DNA from: Notospermus geniculatus
Taxonomy: Eukaryota; Nemertea; Pilidiophora; Heteronemertea; Lineidae
DNA: 64,000 bases
Assembly: GCA_002633025.1 (NCBI GenBank)
Contig: NMRB01000522.1
Span: 228,998 to 292,997, forward strand
Direction of reading: 5' to 3'
Shown here: one piece after another, positions 43,528-55,049 of the stretch
How the letters are laid out: every line of letters starts with the position of its first letter
Position numbering within the stretch: position 1 is the stretch's first letter
Notes under the pieces: generated by a model
Told to the model about the DNA's origin: nothing
The model's database searches: none
The model's input: the letters and a program-made list of their open reading frames with translations, nothing else
Translations under genes and position numbers: made by a program

Positions 43528-44284
43528 AGTGAACTTGTAGAGAGTGATTGTCCATCTCAGCGTATAGGCGGTTATATCCGCAAAAAAAGTTAATTCATAA
43601 GTTTTTCTGAGTAAAACGACTATGTCTTCGTGAGTTATAAATATCCGCAACGAACTTACAGAAAACTTCGCGAACGTACAGTACATGTAGAAATCGCGGA
43701 ACATAAGCACACGGAAAACTGCATATAGGCCTACACAGAAATCGTGGTAGGCCTACACAGAAATTGTGTATATATTCGGTAAAACTAATAAGCTGCCGCG
43801 TAGAAAGATACGTTTTTAGCACTCAATTATACGTTTTGTCTTATAAACAATCGTTTTTGCACACAAAGAAAGGTTTTGTCATATAAACTGATTGAGTTGT
43901 TTTGCCACTCAGAAAAAACTTACGAATTAACTTTTTTGCGGATATAACCGCCCATATCAGAGAGGTCAGAAATTTTCGGTCTATTTTAGAATGCCTTGAC
44001 ATTTATGTCAGATCAATGTATCTTTGCTCGTCATTCCTGACGATCTATGGCCAGTCACGATAGCTTTGATGAATTCTCCTAAGACACGGCGTATAGGCAA
44101 TTGTACGGCGGGAATGGAAGGCTGAAACCTACACCGTACCATTGCATATGTCACAACATATCCACTCTAATGCCATAGAAGGTGAAATACCACGCGGTAA
44201 ATAGTGGGCACGCCGATAGCATCCTACGTTCAGCAACTTACACGCCCTTCATCCGCAGCCCACGTTTTTAAAGCGATCGCCTTG
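43528..44284. repeat. Tandem duplication, left copy
   Basis: Runs from TGAACTTGTAGAGAG to AAGCGATCGCCTTG and recurs at 44382-45124. It contains a TIR element at 43567-43952. A single N is at 44285, just past the end. Confidence 0.85.
43567..43952. mobile_element. DNA element with 45-bp TIRs, GGCGGTTATATCCGC ends
   Basis: Ends GGCGGTTATATCCGCAAAA and GCGGATATAACCGCC are inverted, and pairing extends through AGTTAATTC and TTTTTCTGAG. The 386-bp interior shows no transposase. Confidence 0.85.
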
Positions 44285-44381
44285 NGTGATTGGTGTTCGA
44301 TCAAGAATGAATGGGTCCGCTTTTTGCACTGAATTAGGCCGTAGTGACACCTATTGGTCGACTCACTGACAGCTCCTATTA

Positions 44382-45124
44382 TAGTGGACTTGTAGAGAGG
44401 GATTGCATAGGCGGTTATATCCGTAAAAAAGTTAATTCATTGTGTTTTTCTAAGTAAAACGACTATGTCTTCGTGAGTTATAAATATCCGCAACGAACTT
44501 ACAGAAAACTTCGCGAACGTACAGTTACATGACATGTTGTAGAAATCGCGGAACATAAGCACACGGAAAACTGCATATAGACCTACACAGAAATCGCGGT
44601 AGACTTGTGTATATATTCGGTAAAACTAATAAGCTGCCGCGTAGAAACATACGTTTTTAGCATTCAATTATACGTTTTGTCTTATAAACAATCGTTTTTG
44701 CACACAAAGAAAGGTTTTGTCATATGAACAGCTTGAGTTGTTTTGCCACTCAGAAAAAACTTACGAATTAAGTTTTTGCGGATATAACCGCCCATATCAG
44801 AGAGGTCAGAAATTTTCGGTCTATTTTAGAATGCCTTGACATTTATGTCAGATCAATGTATCTTTGCTCGTCATTCCTGACGATCTATGGCCAGTCACGA
44901 TCGCTTTGATGAATTCTCCTAAGACACGGCGTATAGGCAATTGTACGACGGGAATGGAAGGCTGAAACCTACACCGTACCATTGCATATGTCACAAAATA
45001 TCCACTCTAATGCCATAGAAGGTGAAATACCACGCGGTAAATAGTGGGCACGCCGATAGCATCCTACGTTCAGCAACTTACACGCCCTTCATCCGCAGCC
45101 CACGTTTTTAAAGCGATCGCCTTG
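44382..45124. repeat. Tandem duplication, right copy
   Basis: Second copy of 43528-44284. Differences include loss of the GTAGGCCTACACAGAAATTGT part near 43750 and small indels. Confidence 0.85.
44410..44792. mobile_element. Second copy of the GGCGGTTATATCCGC element, CATA flanks
   Basis: Same element as 43567-43952. CATA directly flanks it on both sides (44406-44409 and 44793-44796), a candidate 4-bp target duplication. Confidence 0.82.
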
Positions 45125-45846
45125 TGCAGTGCTGTGTCCAGATTAACGCTTAACAATGTCAACGCGTTTCTTTTTCGCTTCTGACCCAGTAAGAGGTTTT
45201 CAGCATCAAAGGATGGTGCGCATATCGAGGCGAGGCAGTAACCGTCCCAGGGGAGCGCTTCGGCTCGATCAGCCCCGTAATGAAAGAAAATAAGATGTGC
45301 TAGTTGGTTTACATACCGTGTGTTGGGAGCTTGTCATTGGAGGAAGGTTACTGTTAAAAGAAGAATTGAGAGTCCATTATCGGCATTGAATACCATGATG
45401 TCGCATCACAGAAAGATGATATCCTATAATCCTTTTCTGCCAGCTTTTATATCTTTTCCCAATAGATAAAGAAGCGGGAAAAATATGGCTTTTTTTACCC
45501 AACTTTGCTTTAGCGTGTGCTTTGATTCAAGTCAGTTTATGGAACCAAGGTACAGGATCATGTTCAATGTAATGACATATCGTGAACAAAGTAAAGTCGG
45601 GTGGAACAACCCTTAATAATGGCCACCTCGGCCAGAGGACGCCTCGATAAAAGGGCCAACAACTTATTTTCCCCAAATTGACCACAAAAACCTTCCGTAC
45701 TGAGTACAGTATATATACACCCTCATCAGTGAGGGCCAAAGGTAAAGCCTATCCCTTGCAAAGAGGTTCACTCTATAATGATATTAGCAATGGTCACTTT
45801 GCAACGTATCCTTGCCTATTTTGGCCGAGATACATGTATCACTATG

Positions 45847-46069
45847 GTCGTTCTTCGTACAGTGACAAAACTGCGTACACTCTGTGTGTGTGTTCCGCTA
45901 GATGGAGGACAATGGCAGGATTACCATTTTAAATAGTGAGTGTATGCCCAGTGATCGTAACTATGACACGCTGTACACTCACTCTAGAAAATGGTAATCC
46001 TACTATTGTCCTCTACTTGGCGGAACGACGTACACAGAATGTACGCCGTTTTGTCACTGTACGAACGAC
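45847..46069. repeat. Large foldback with about 95-bp arms
   Basis: The left arm from GTCGTTCTTCGTACAGTGAC through ATGGCAGGATTACCATTTT is inverted on the right from AAAATGGTAATCCTA through TTTTGTCACTGTACGAACGAC, with mismatches. The loop is about 35 bp. The copy at 54830-55182 has a MITE near its loop. Confidence 0.85.
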
Positions 46070-46215
46070 TACCGTGGATATATTTCAATTATCTACAACA
46101 AGTGTACGCCGTTTTGTCACTGTACGAACGACTACAGTGGATATATTTCAATTATCTACAAGTGTACGCCGTTTTGTCACTGTACGAGCGACTATAGTGG
46201 ATATACATGTATTTA
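46039..46215. repeat. 63-bp tandem repeat, three units
   Basis: TGTACGCCGTTTTGTCACTG followed by GAACGACTAC, GTGGATATATTTC and ACAACAAG repeats about three times, starting from the end of the foldback arm. The copy at 55155-55330 has the same number of units. Confidence 0.85.
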
Positions 46216-49200
46216 AATTTCAATTATCTACAACAAGTTCGACATCCGACGGGTTTTCCTATACTGCCTCACATATACATGTACTTCATTGTGTATCATG
46301 ATGCTGCATAACAGAAGGTCTTTGTCGTAATATTGTCCTTTTATCTTCCACTGAACCCAACATTGAGACTTTGCTAGTAAGCGTCAATTTGCTCATGCAA
46401 GCTTTGCCTTTGAAAGCTCCTTTTCAACAACTAACTTGTTACCGACATGCTTTTGCCCCTTTCTGCCGTATGTGGTGCCAAGATACCAAAGACAAGCCGG
46501 CGTTTGTTCGCCACTGATGAAACTAATTCTATCGAATTTCAAGTTTTCTTTGCGAAACGTAATCATCTGAACACGAATTTCTAAACGATTCAACCATTTC
46601 TTCCTGACACATCGCTGATAGTGGGGAAAACTTCCAATTTGAGCACGCCGGTAAAATAGGCAAGACGAAGCCAATGTCGCATAAGCCGTTTAGCAAACAA
46701 ACCGAAATGCTATTTTAATAGTTCCATTTTGTTCTGAGCGTTTTCAAATCAATACGTACCAGGAAAGGTCTATCTACGATAACCATTCACCAACTACTGT
46801 TGTATCCTCTGTGTCTTATGATGAATGACACTTTATATCAAGAAGTGCAGCTCGGTCACTTCGCGCTGAGATAAGTTGTTGCCATTCGGGATGAATAATG
46901 GCCGAACGTGCTCACCGGGCCAGGTAGTATCCTAAGAACGTAATAAGGATCGTTTCTGTCAGGTTGGCCTAGCTGGCCCCGGACGATACAACCGTATTAT
47001 AATATCATTACAATAGTAGCTTCATATGGAATTCCCGTTTGTTTCCAAAGGATGTATTGCCAAACTCAGATAAGCGAATTTAAGACACATTAAATCCCAT
47101 ATTTGCTGCAGCATGAAGTTAATTGGCAAAATTGCTTCAGCTGTTTCAGTTTACTTATCACAGTTGAACAGTCAGAGACTAAGAGCGCCGACTGTGGAAA
47201 ACTTCAACGAAAAAAATTGAGATTCGGTTCGTTCATCGAGTAGTTGTTGGTCATTATATTCACGATATTGAAGGGAATTTGAAGGAAAACTTAGTGCCTA
47301 CTAATCGAACAACGAATGAAAACTTCTGACAAGGTATAAGAAAAAAATAGAGAGTTTTTTTTTAGGTTGCGTAACTCAATCTCCTCAACTGTATCTAATC
47401 GGATGCGGCCATAACTCTATACGAATCACATCGTTCCTACCTACCTGGGTGGTTTTGTGAAGAGTTAAGAGGGGTTCAGCATTGGAAAGTGGTAGCGACA
47501 GGTTTTTCAGCCACTCTGAACCACAGAGTCATGACTTTCATTAATTTATCGTCATTGACTCTGATGTATCATGGCCGCCATACTGCAGAGACTACTTATT
47601 TTCAGTGGTCATGTGATCTCATCTGGTCATGTGACAAACAAGATGGCCGGAAAACGCCAAGCAAACGTTATAAAGTAGATCACCAAAAACACCGAAAAAC
47701 CTGCTATAAACACCGGTTTAACGCCTGTTTAATGATGGAATAAATATATTCATCAGCTATGTACACGATGTTGAATTACAAGCAAAATTGTCGTCGTTTC
47801 AAGGGACTACAGTCGAGATATGTAGGCCCGTCGGAAATTGCCGAAGTACATACGAAGATGACGTCGATTGGTTTTTGAGCAAAACTCACCATTTCACACT
47901 ACGTACTAACGGTTGTTATTCGTACTGTGTACATTTCTTTCGTAGAAAGAGTTCAAGGTCTTAACCTCCTATTTCTATTGCATTCCACCCAGTGGCTAAG
48001 ATTCCTTTGTCACAAATCTCCTTTTTTATTTTCGCTCCATCCAATATGGGAAATTGACAACAAAGAAAAAAGGTCGAAGTTCCTCAAACGGCTAAAACAA
48101 AAAAAGATCAAGGAAATTGGCCCGACAGGGTGTCGAATCTCCCTTCTAAAAAGGCATACAACACAGGATATCCATTTTCAAAAGCGATCGCTTTTGGTAA
48201 CTCCAGACCTGCAGGCTGATCAGTCATATCATCGAAGACTTCGTGAGCTTGAAAAAAGCAAAGGGTGTCCGTTTTTAGGAAACCGTGTCGGGAACGCCTT
48301 TATGAGATTGATTACACTCTTTCTAGCATTATCCAGAAAGGGTCTTCGAACGTGACGACCAGTACGTTGGTTCCTTTCTTATCACAAGAGACTACATGTA
48401 AGGTGAAACCAGTCGACTTTGTGAGTTGGCGGAGGTTGCAATAAACGGTGCATTTTTCGCTGGATATATCTTTTTATTGCCAACAAAATCCACGTGTCTC
48501 AGTCGCCGAAGACTAATTTCTCACCGTAGTAAAACATTACGAGGTAGGGTCTTTTGTGTACCTATTTAAAAATGATATTGCACTAAATTTTCATTGCGTC
48601 AAGTCATGTATGATATTGCACAGTCAACAACTTCACAGAGAATATTGCAAAGTTCAAATATTGACTTCTTATCAAACGCTTATTTGATATCACTTTTTCG
48701 ACACAACACACCCAGGCACGGACACTAAGAACGACAGCAACAACTTGGATGGTGGCTGGTAAACATGTTCACGTGTTACGATTTAGCCAATGATATGACG
48801 CGTACTAAATCCAGTGTTGTTTAAAGATCGCCGCCAAAATCACTTCAGTTTTGCTGAAGCATAAAGTGACACAAGTCCAAAGTGATCAATTGCCCTTGCA
48901 ATAGATACCCCTCACCCAGCTGCCTCTACACTGTCACACAAATTTCGCAATAACATTGCTGCGTTACAAATCACGACGACCACAACAGCGACAGTAGCGC
49001 CCTCAGACGGAATTTGCCCTAACTAGTGATAAATGAGTGTCACGTCCTTCGTACAGTATTAACTCGGACAGTTCCTCATCAATCTTAATCACACGCCCTA
49101 ATAGATTGAATATAATCATGATGTGTAGATGATCATGACACATTGATTCGTCGACTGACTCCGCCAGCAGGTGTGGGTCGAGGTGACCGCTTGTCAAACT

Positions 49201-49544
49201 ACAGCTAAGCCTTCCTGTGCACATAAACGGATGAACAACACCGCTCCCGTTATTACCCGCGCTCCAAAACTGCTTCAGTTCATGTGATTCTCATTACATT
49301 ACCAATAGGCGTCACTAGTGCATGTTAGCATTGGCGCCAAACTATAGCCAATCAATGACCCGCTATCAGGACTATTTTGAGGCCAAGCGACGGATGATCA
49401 TTGCAACCTGCTCTGACTTTACACCGTTTGAGGCACGAGGCACAACAAGTATCGCTGAGCAACAGAGCAAAGCGTCCGACTGGTCATCGTTACAGAACTG
49501 TACATGCATCACGCCGGCCTCAGTCAGAAAAGTTACTGTTTTAA

Positions 49545-49674
49545 GCGGGGTTCATTGGCGCACGTTTTTAGTCCGTTTGCCCGAAGTTTTCCGGATACGA
49601 CAACGCAAAAATCCATTTGATCTATTTTTTACGGACCTGAATTGGACAAAATCCGTGTGCCAATGAACCCCGCT
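49545..49674. mobile_element. TTAA-flanked foldback element
   Basis: GCGGGGTTCATTGGC on the left is inverted at GCCAATGAACCCCGCT on the right, with TTAA directly outside both ends. TTAA duplication is typical of piggyBac- and Kolobok-type transposition; there is no transposase. Copy B lies at 58682-58810. Confidence 0.75.
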
Positions 49675-51439
49675 TTAAGCGATAAAGCTCGGCCAAGGTT
49701 AGCGCAAAGGGCCGCGCAGGACATGGGATGGCTTAAAAGCAAAGAGAATTCTCGAACACTACATTGACTTCCACAGAATCAGCGTCCCAACCTGACTCAT
49801 TTCTCGGCACGTCCATAACCTGTACATTACGAAGCTGTTACGGGTAAATGAATGCGCCAGACGCTTCTTCTTTACAATGAGTGGTCAGCCAACACACGAC
49901 GAGTCCCAAGGTACCGATACGTATTGTAAATTTTGAAACATTCTCCATCAAAGCGCATTAAGTGTCATCTATAGCGTGAATAAAATGAGAGAATCCCCGA
50001 TTCGGAACCGGTGTTGAGAAACGAATGCCCCGCTGGAGAAATGTTCCATTCTAACTCGATGACAGATTGGCGTGGACACCAAAGATCACTAATAATACAT
50101 GTAATTGCTGGCCGGACACTTTAGTTGTGGTTATTTCTTCCAGTCACATCTAAATTAGCATGGCAAGGTAGGCCTACATGTACTTGCATTTCGGGTGTAT
50201 TCTGCTATTTTCTACAGTAAATATGACCGCGTTGAAGCGTTGAACACGGAATCTGGTTGCTTGCTGCAGAGTGTAGGAAGAGGTTAGCGATTTCTACACG
50301 ATGCATTATGCAGAATGACATTGTATAGATCATTTTAAACATGCCCTAGATGTCACAGAAGGCACGGGATTTACCCCTAGCAAAATAGGCTGTTCCGTCG
50401 CTGCAGGCAGCTAAAAGGGCTTTCAAGCCGAAGAGATGAATCCATTGTTATATATTTATAAATAGCCTGTTTACAGAAAAATAACTCTACAATTCATTAA
50501 AATCTAAAACGTGATATGATGTGGTAGGATAATGAGAAAGTTTGCAAAATGTTTGCAAAATTTTCCATTATACTGAAGTCTACCTCGACGCCGTATTACC
50601 GCCGCCTTGAGGAGCTCCAGTACAATTAGCGTTGGACAAAGCCCGTTAGAAGAAGAAGACTATTTCTGTTTGTCACACAAACGAAACGAAAAAAAGCCTA
50701 ATGCGTTGTTTGGAGGCAAATCCAGAATCTGATATTATTGAAACTTTTACCAAAAACCGTCTCGTTTCTTATTAACGATGGTGCTTTCATCAAGAGACAG
50801 TTATATCTCAAGAAAGGCCTATACATGTATTATTCAGTTGAGAACGGCACTTTCGAAATTAGTTCGCTCCTGAACATCATACTGTATAGCTTTCAGCAAA
50901 GGAAAAGAAAAGAAGGATCATTTTCAAAGAGAATGATTATTTTTCCTAAGGCAGTTTGATCAGGGGATGACATTAGGCCTAAACGTCAGTCAATTGAAAT
51001 ATCCGTCTGCTTTTTTCAGGTGAGATATAATTTGTTATAGACGTCACAATGATATCCAGAGTGAGGGAACTGGGCCGAAGGGGCTGTGTTGTGTTGGCTG
51101 TGTTTTTGGGGGGCGCTGGGCTGTTTCCCTGNGGCTTCCGTGGACACGTTGATGTCCCTGAAGCCAGGGAAACAGTCTAGTCTAGGCCATTATTGCTTTT
51201 ATATGGGTAAAACCAGGTACTGCTATTGATACGGCAGTTTTTGATACATTGCCATCAGGAGTAGGGTTAGGGTTAGGCCCAGAGCGGAAATACTGACTGC
51301 CGTACCTCTAAGAACAGCCGTAATTCTAGGCTATAATGTGCCTTAATTGAATGGTTTATTTCGCATATGGTAGCAATTGCAACATCTCGAAAAATAACTT
51401 AACGAGGAGAAAAAAGAATAAAATATAAAAGATGATAAA

Positions 51440-51535
51440 AGAAGAAGAAAAGGAAAAAACAGCAGACGGGATTCGAACCAGGGGCCCTGGATTGCGAAGC
51501 AACGATCATTCCACCCTGAACCAACCAGACGTGTA
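51440..51535 (-). repeat. tRNA-derived SINE-like sequence, minus strand
   Basis: On the minus strand it shows TTCAGGGTGGAATGATCG (D-arm region), an anticodon-loop-like TTGCTTCGCAATCC and a B box GGTTCGAATCCCG. An AT-rich tail runs toward lower coordinates. The acceptor stem is not complete, so it is a SINE or tRNA relic and not a functional tRNA. Copy B is near 61795-61890. Confidence 0.6.
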
Positions 51536-51648
51536 TCGTAGGCCGGAGTGGACAAAAGTCTCCATTTAGGTATCATACCTAAATAGAATTAGGTACTATT
51601 TAGGTATGATACCTAAATGGAGACTTTTGTCCACTCCGGCCTACGATA
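51534..51648. repeat. Perfect 53-bp-arm palindrome with 9-bp loop
   Basis: The left arm 51534-51586 and right arm 51596-51648 are exact reverse complements. Each arm contains its own near-palindrome ATTTAGGTATCATACCTAAAT. GACGTG flanks both sides. The other block copy at this point (about 61887-61910) has no palindrome. Confidence 0.95.
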
Positions 51649-52114
51649 GACGTGCAACACAAGTGACGTGCGCTACACCTCAACGGCAGTGCGCGGAGAT
51701 TTTTTGCTTCTTTCGTTATCACTATATTCTTCCGTATGCTGGACCAGATCTCTTTTATCAAATTACCAGTCAAGTCGTCATCGGCACAGAGCATTACCGT
51801 CCACGCCCTACATACCGGTTGTCCATAAAATGATAGACTACAACAATCATACATTATCTTCGTATATATCATTATTAGTGAATCAGGACATAAATCACAC
51901 GTCATGCGACAGGCCGTAGTCTGTACTAGGGGAGATCTTTCTTGACACAGAGATCGTGTGTGGTCATTCACACTGATTACACTGTACTAAGACATCGAAT
52001 CGAGAGATGATGCCGTTACTATCTCTATTGACAATACTGGGCTAATTATTGTAAAACCTGCAGGAGGAAACTGGAGTACCCGGAAAATTTCTGCACTGTC
52101 AAGAACCACCGTCG

Positions 52115-52200
52115 GTATCACATGAACAAGGGATCGAACCCGAAACTTCTGAGGTGACAGGTGTCAACGATTCCACTGCGCCACACTGAGAACCCAGGGT
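52115..52200 (-). repeat. tRNA-like SINE fragment, minus strand
   Basis: The reverse strand reads TGGCGCAGTGGAATCG (A-box-like) and GGTTCGATCCC (B-box-like). Copy B is at about 62900-62985. No complete cloverleaf is evident. Confidence 0.55.
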
Positions 52201-53220
52201 AGTCTTTTGAATTTTTCTCTCTCATTTTCGAAAATGTCTAAGAAGAGTCGGTAGTTTCGTAATGCAAGGCTAGATGTTACGTCCGCTTCATTAATTACTA
52301 CGAATAGAGTTTTTGCCAACATATTAGTCAAATTTCTTGAACCTTACCAACGAACTTCCGATAAACTTGTCAACTCCATGTTTATCATAAGTTATGGAAA
52401 CCCACGTCCGACAGAAACTTTGTGAAGCTCAGTGATAATGCCTTTTAGACGTAATGTAGGCCTACCTACATGTAGGCCTAGGCACATGTACTTTTTTTGA
52501 ACAGTTGCCGAAAGAAAAGCTTTTCGTAACTCACAATTTGTACACCATTTTATCGTAAATTGCGCCAGAAGAACTTCGGTCACATTTTGACCAAAACAAG
52601 TCACCCAGAAAAAAATTAATTCGAATGATGCCATCGGTTTCCAACAACATTTCTCATGCTGCCTGAGAGGCTTGTCGAGTTTATTACGCTCCTCTGCGTT
52701 TCCTTTGTAAACATGCTGTGTAATCCTTTAATGGACGAACAAATTCCTTTCTCCGCTTCGAAATTAAAGTTAAAAGTACACCCAATCCTGATAATAATAC
52801 TTTATTCCTATACATGACTTAATCTTCTTATGCCAGGCACATAATACATTTCGTAATCAAGAGACTTTCTCTAAAAGCTAGTTTACAAATTGAAAATAAC
52901 GTGATACGTATGCGCTTAATATGGCTTTTGTATAGGCAAACAATACAAGTTGTCTCATTGCGATGCCCGTACAAGATCAAACAAGTTGTTAGTATGTAGC
53001 TTGAGTTGAAATGGTTTACAGATACCTACAGGTGAGATCAGTTGAAAAACGCCACAACTGACGAACCCTCCTGCAGCGTTCCAGGCATTCGCGGTAATTA
53101 TATGGGTGATGAACAAAGCCATAATCCAACATGCGTCACGAACTTCCGATAATGTATGGGGGATCACCGAGACGAAATCAGAAAGAATTTCACGCGTGTA
53201 CGATTTCAGGCATTCGTAAC

Positions 53221-53850
53221 ATTTAAGAAAACCTTATCCCAAGGATATTGGACGAACAATGCCATGTCGAACAATGCCTTCTCTCAAGGATATTGGATGA
53301 ACAAAGCCATGTCCCAAGGATACTGCGTTGGTGAACAAAGGCGGATTGTTTGGCTGAACAAAGCCATATCCCAAGGTATGGATGAGCAAAGTCATGTCGC
53401 AAGGCTATTGTATGGATGAACAAAGCCATGTCCCAAGGATACCGTATGCGTGAACAAAGCCCTGTCCCAAGGGCATTGTATGCGTGAACAAAGCCATGTC
53501 CCGAGGATTATTTGGGTGAACAAAGCCATGTCCCAAGGCTATTGTATGGATTAGCAAAGCCATGTCCCAAGGATATTGTAAGCGTAAACAAAGCCAGGAT
53601 ATTGCATGCGTAAACAAAGCCATGTCCCAAGGACATTGTATGTGTGAACAAAGCCATGTCCCAAGGATATCGCATGCAGAAAAGCCATGTCCCATGATGA
53701 ACAAAAAGTCATTTCTCGAGAATTGTGTGGGTGAACAAAGCCATGTCCCAAGGATACTGTATGCGTGAACAAAGGAATATCCCAATGATATTGTATGGGT
53801 GAACAAAGCCATATCCAAATGATGAACAAAGCCATGTCCCAAGTGTACTG
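53221..53850. repeat. 34-bp minisatellite, GTGAACAAAGCCATGTCCCAA type
   Basis: About 16-18 units of GAACAAAGCCATGTCCCAAGG plus ATATTGTATGCGT. The reverse strand stays open for 145 codons because the unit has few stops, giving a GTWLCS-rich frame. With a 34-bp period the reading frame rotates each unit, so a real protein is unlikely. Confidence 0.88.
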
Positions 53851-54320
53851 ATGCAGAACCGCGGGCAACTACGGTATTTTATGGGAGAGCTAAAGCCCGC
53901 AGCACCAATTTATTGCTCATTGCAGGAACAAGCAAGAAGTTTTGCCCCGTCTGCTGTAAAAAGCAACGCGTCATGCTCACCACGAGCAATGAGCTCTTGA
54001 AAAATTCGCACCCGCGGCAATTTTTTATGCTTTCCACTAAATAGCTAGCAATGAGCAAGAAAATTGCCTCGTGTTCTGCGGGCTTGAGAGAGTGAAGGAC
54101 TGAAGGACATTTGCCAGTTTTTAAGGCAATTTGATTAACAAATAGTTCTTCATCAACCGTTGGATGTGAACTACAGCAGATAAGCACTTCGATGTCTAAG
54201 ACAGCAGAGGGTGCATGGTTTGAATGTCGTCCAATTCAGACATTTCCTCGTCCACAAGAGATCATTACGTCATCAGCAAGTGATAAGCTTGATAAGCTCT
54301 GAGTTTCCTTGTAAAAAGAT
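53851..54320. other. Unique spacer between the two large block copies
   Basis: One minus-strand frame (53879-54187, 102 codons) is open but shows no recognisable domain. GCAATGAGC / GCTCATTGC words invert locally. I do not call a gene. Confidence 0.35.
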
Positions 54321-54366
54321 AGGGCGGTATTTAGCGGGGGGAGGGGGGCAGGAGGCAGTTCCCCCC
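54321..54366. mobile_element. Truncated CAGGGCCGTA-type element at a duplication boundary
   Basis: AGGGCGGTATTTAGCGGGGG with a GGGGGGCAGGAGGCAGTT and C-run follows the pattern of the 32656 element, but it is cut off at TTCCCCCC. The large block copy begins one or two bases later. Confidence 0.65.
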
Positions 54367-54922
54367 AATTATCGGCATTGAATACCATGATGTCGCATCA
54401 CAGAAAGATGATATCCTATAATCCTTTTCTGCCAGCTTTTATATCTTTTCCCAATAGATGAAGAAGCGGGAAAAATATGGCTTTTTTTACCCAACTTTGC
54501 TTTAGCGTGTGCTTTGATTCAAGTTAGTTTATGGAACCAAGGTACAGGATCATGTTCAATATAATGACATATCGTGAACAAAGTAAAGTCGGGTGGAACA
54601 ACCCTTAATAATGGACACCTCGGCCAGAGGACGCCTCGATAAAAGGGCCAACAACTTATTTTCCCCAAATTGACCACAAAAACCTTCCGTACTGAGTACA
54701 GTATATACACCCTCATCAGTGAGGGCCAAAGGTATCCCTTGCAAAGAGGTTCACTCTACATGTATAAGGATATTAGCAATGGTCACTTTGCAACGTATCC
54801 TTGCCTATTTTGGCCGAGATGTCACTATGGTCGTTCGTCGTACAGTGACAAAACTGCGTACACTCTGTGTGTGTGTTCCGCTAGGTGGAGGACAATGGCA
54901 GGATTACCATTTTAAACAGTGA

Positions 54923-55049
54923 GGGCCGATTTCACAAAGGGTGTTTAAGACTTAGACGCGTGTAACTCCACTATATGCACGCACTTCCACCGTGCATTTG
55001 ACGAAGTTACACGCGTCTAACTCTTAAACACCCTTTGTGAAATCGGCCC
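54923..55049. mobile_element. Foldback MITE present only in the right block copy
   Basis: Ends GGGCCGATTTCACAAAGGG and its complement; core TAGACGCGTGTAAC as in 1108-1251. The left block at about 45940 reads AGTGAGTGTATGCC without it. No clean target duplication was found. Confidence 0.88.

Larger units (their letters stand above)
45376..53188. repeat. Large duplicated block, left copy
   Basis: From ATTATCGGCATTGAATACC onward the sequence matches 54368-64000 in order, with scattered substitutions (about 2% where I compared) and discrete indels. No gene is recognised in it with confidence; the longest frames (about 47927-48355 and 49322-49666) differ in frame between copies. It contains the minus-strand tRNA-like SINE at 51440 and another at 52120. 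Confidence 0.92.

Noticed and set aside
46393-46674. Minus-strand 93-codon frame conserved in both large block copies (also 55508-55789)
   Set aside because: It begins with TTG, not ATG, shows amino-acid-changing differences between copies and has no recognisable domain. Conservation is explained by recent duplication.
47927-48355. 142-codon lysine-rich frame (counterpart 57126-57461)
   Set aside because: The N-terminal part changes frame between copies through a one-base indel, and changes include non-synonymous ones. No family recognised.
49322-49666. 114-codon frame starting MLALAPNYSQ (counterpart 58459-58776)
   Set aside because: Its C-terminal third lies inside the TTAA-flanked foldback element, and the end differs between copies by a frameshift.
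51262-51278. TAGGGTTAGGGTTAGG telomere-like repeat
   Set aside because: Only about two and a half units, present identically in both block copies (also near 61628); too short for an interstitial telomere claim.
51440-51535. Functional tRNA-Ala gene on the minus strand
   Set aside because: B box and anticodon-like loop are present but the acceptor stem and spacing are incomplete, and it has a SINE-like tail.
53405-53842. 145-codon GTWLCS-repeat protein on the minus strand
   Set aside because: It is a 34-bp minisatellite whose period is not a multiple of three; this is an open frame by composition.
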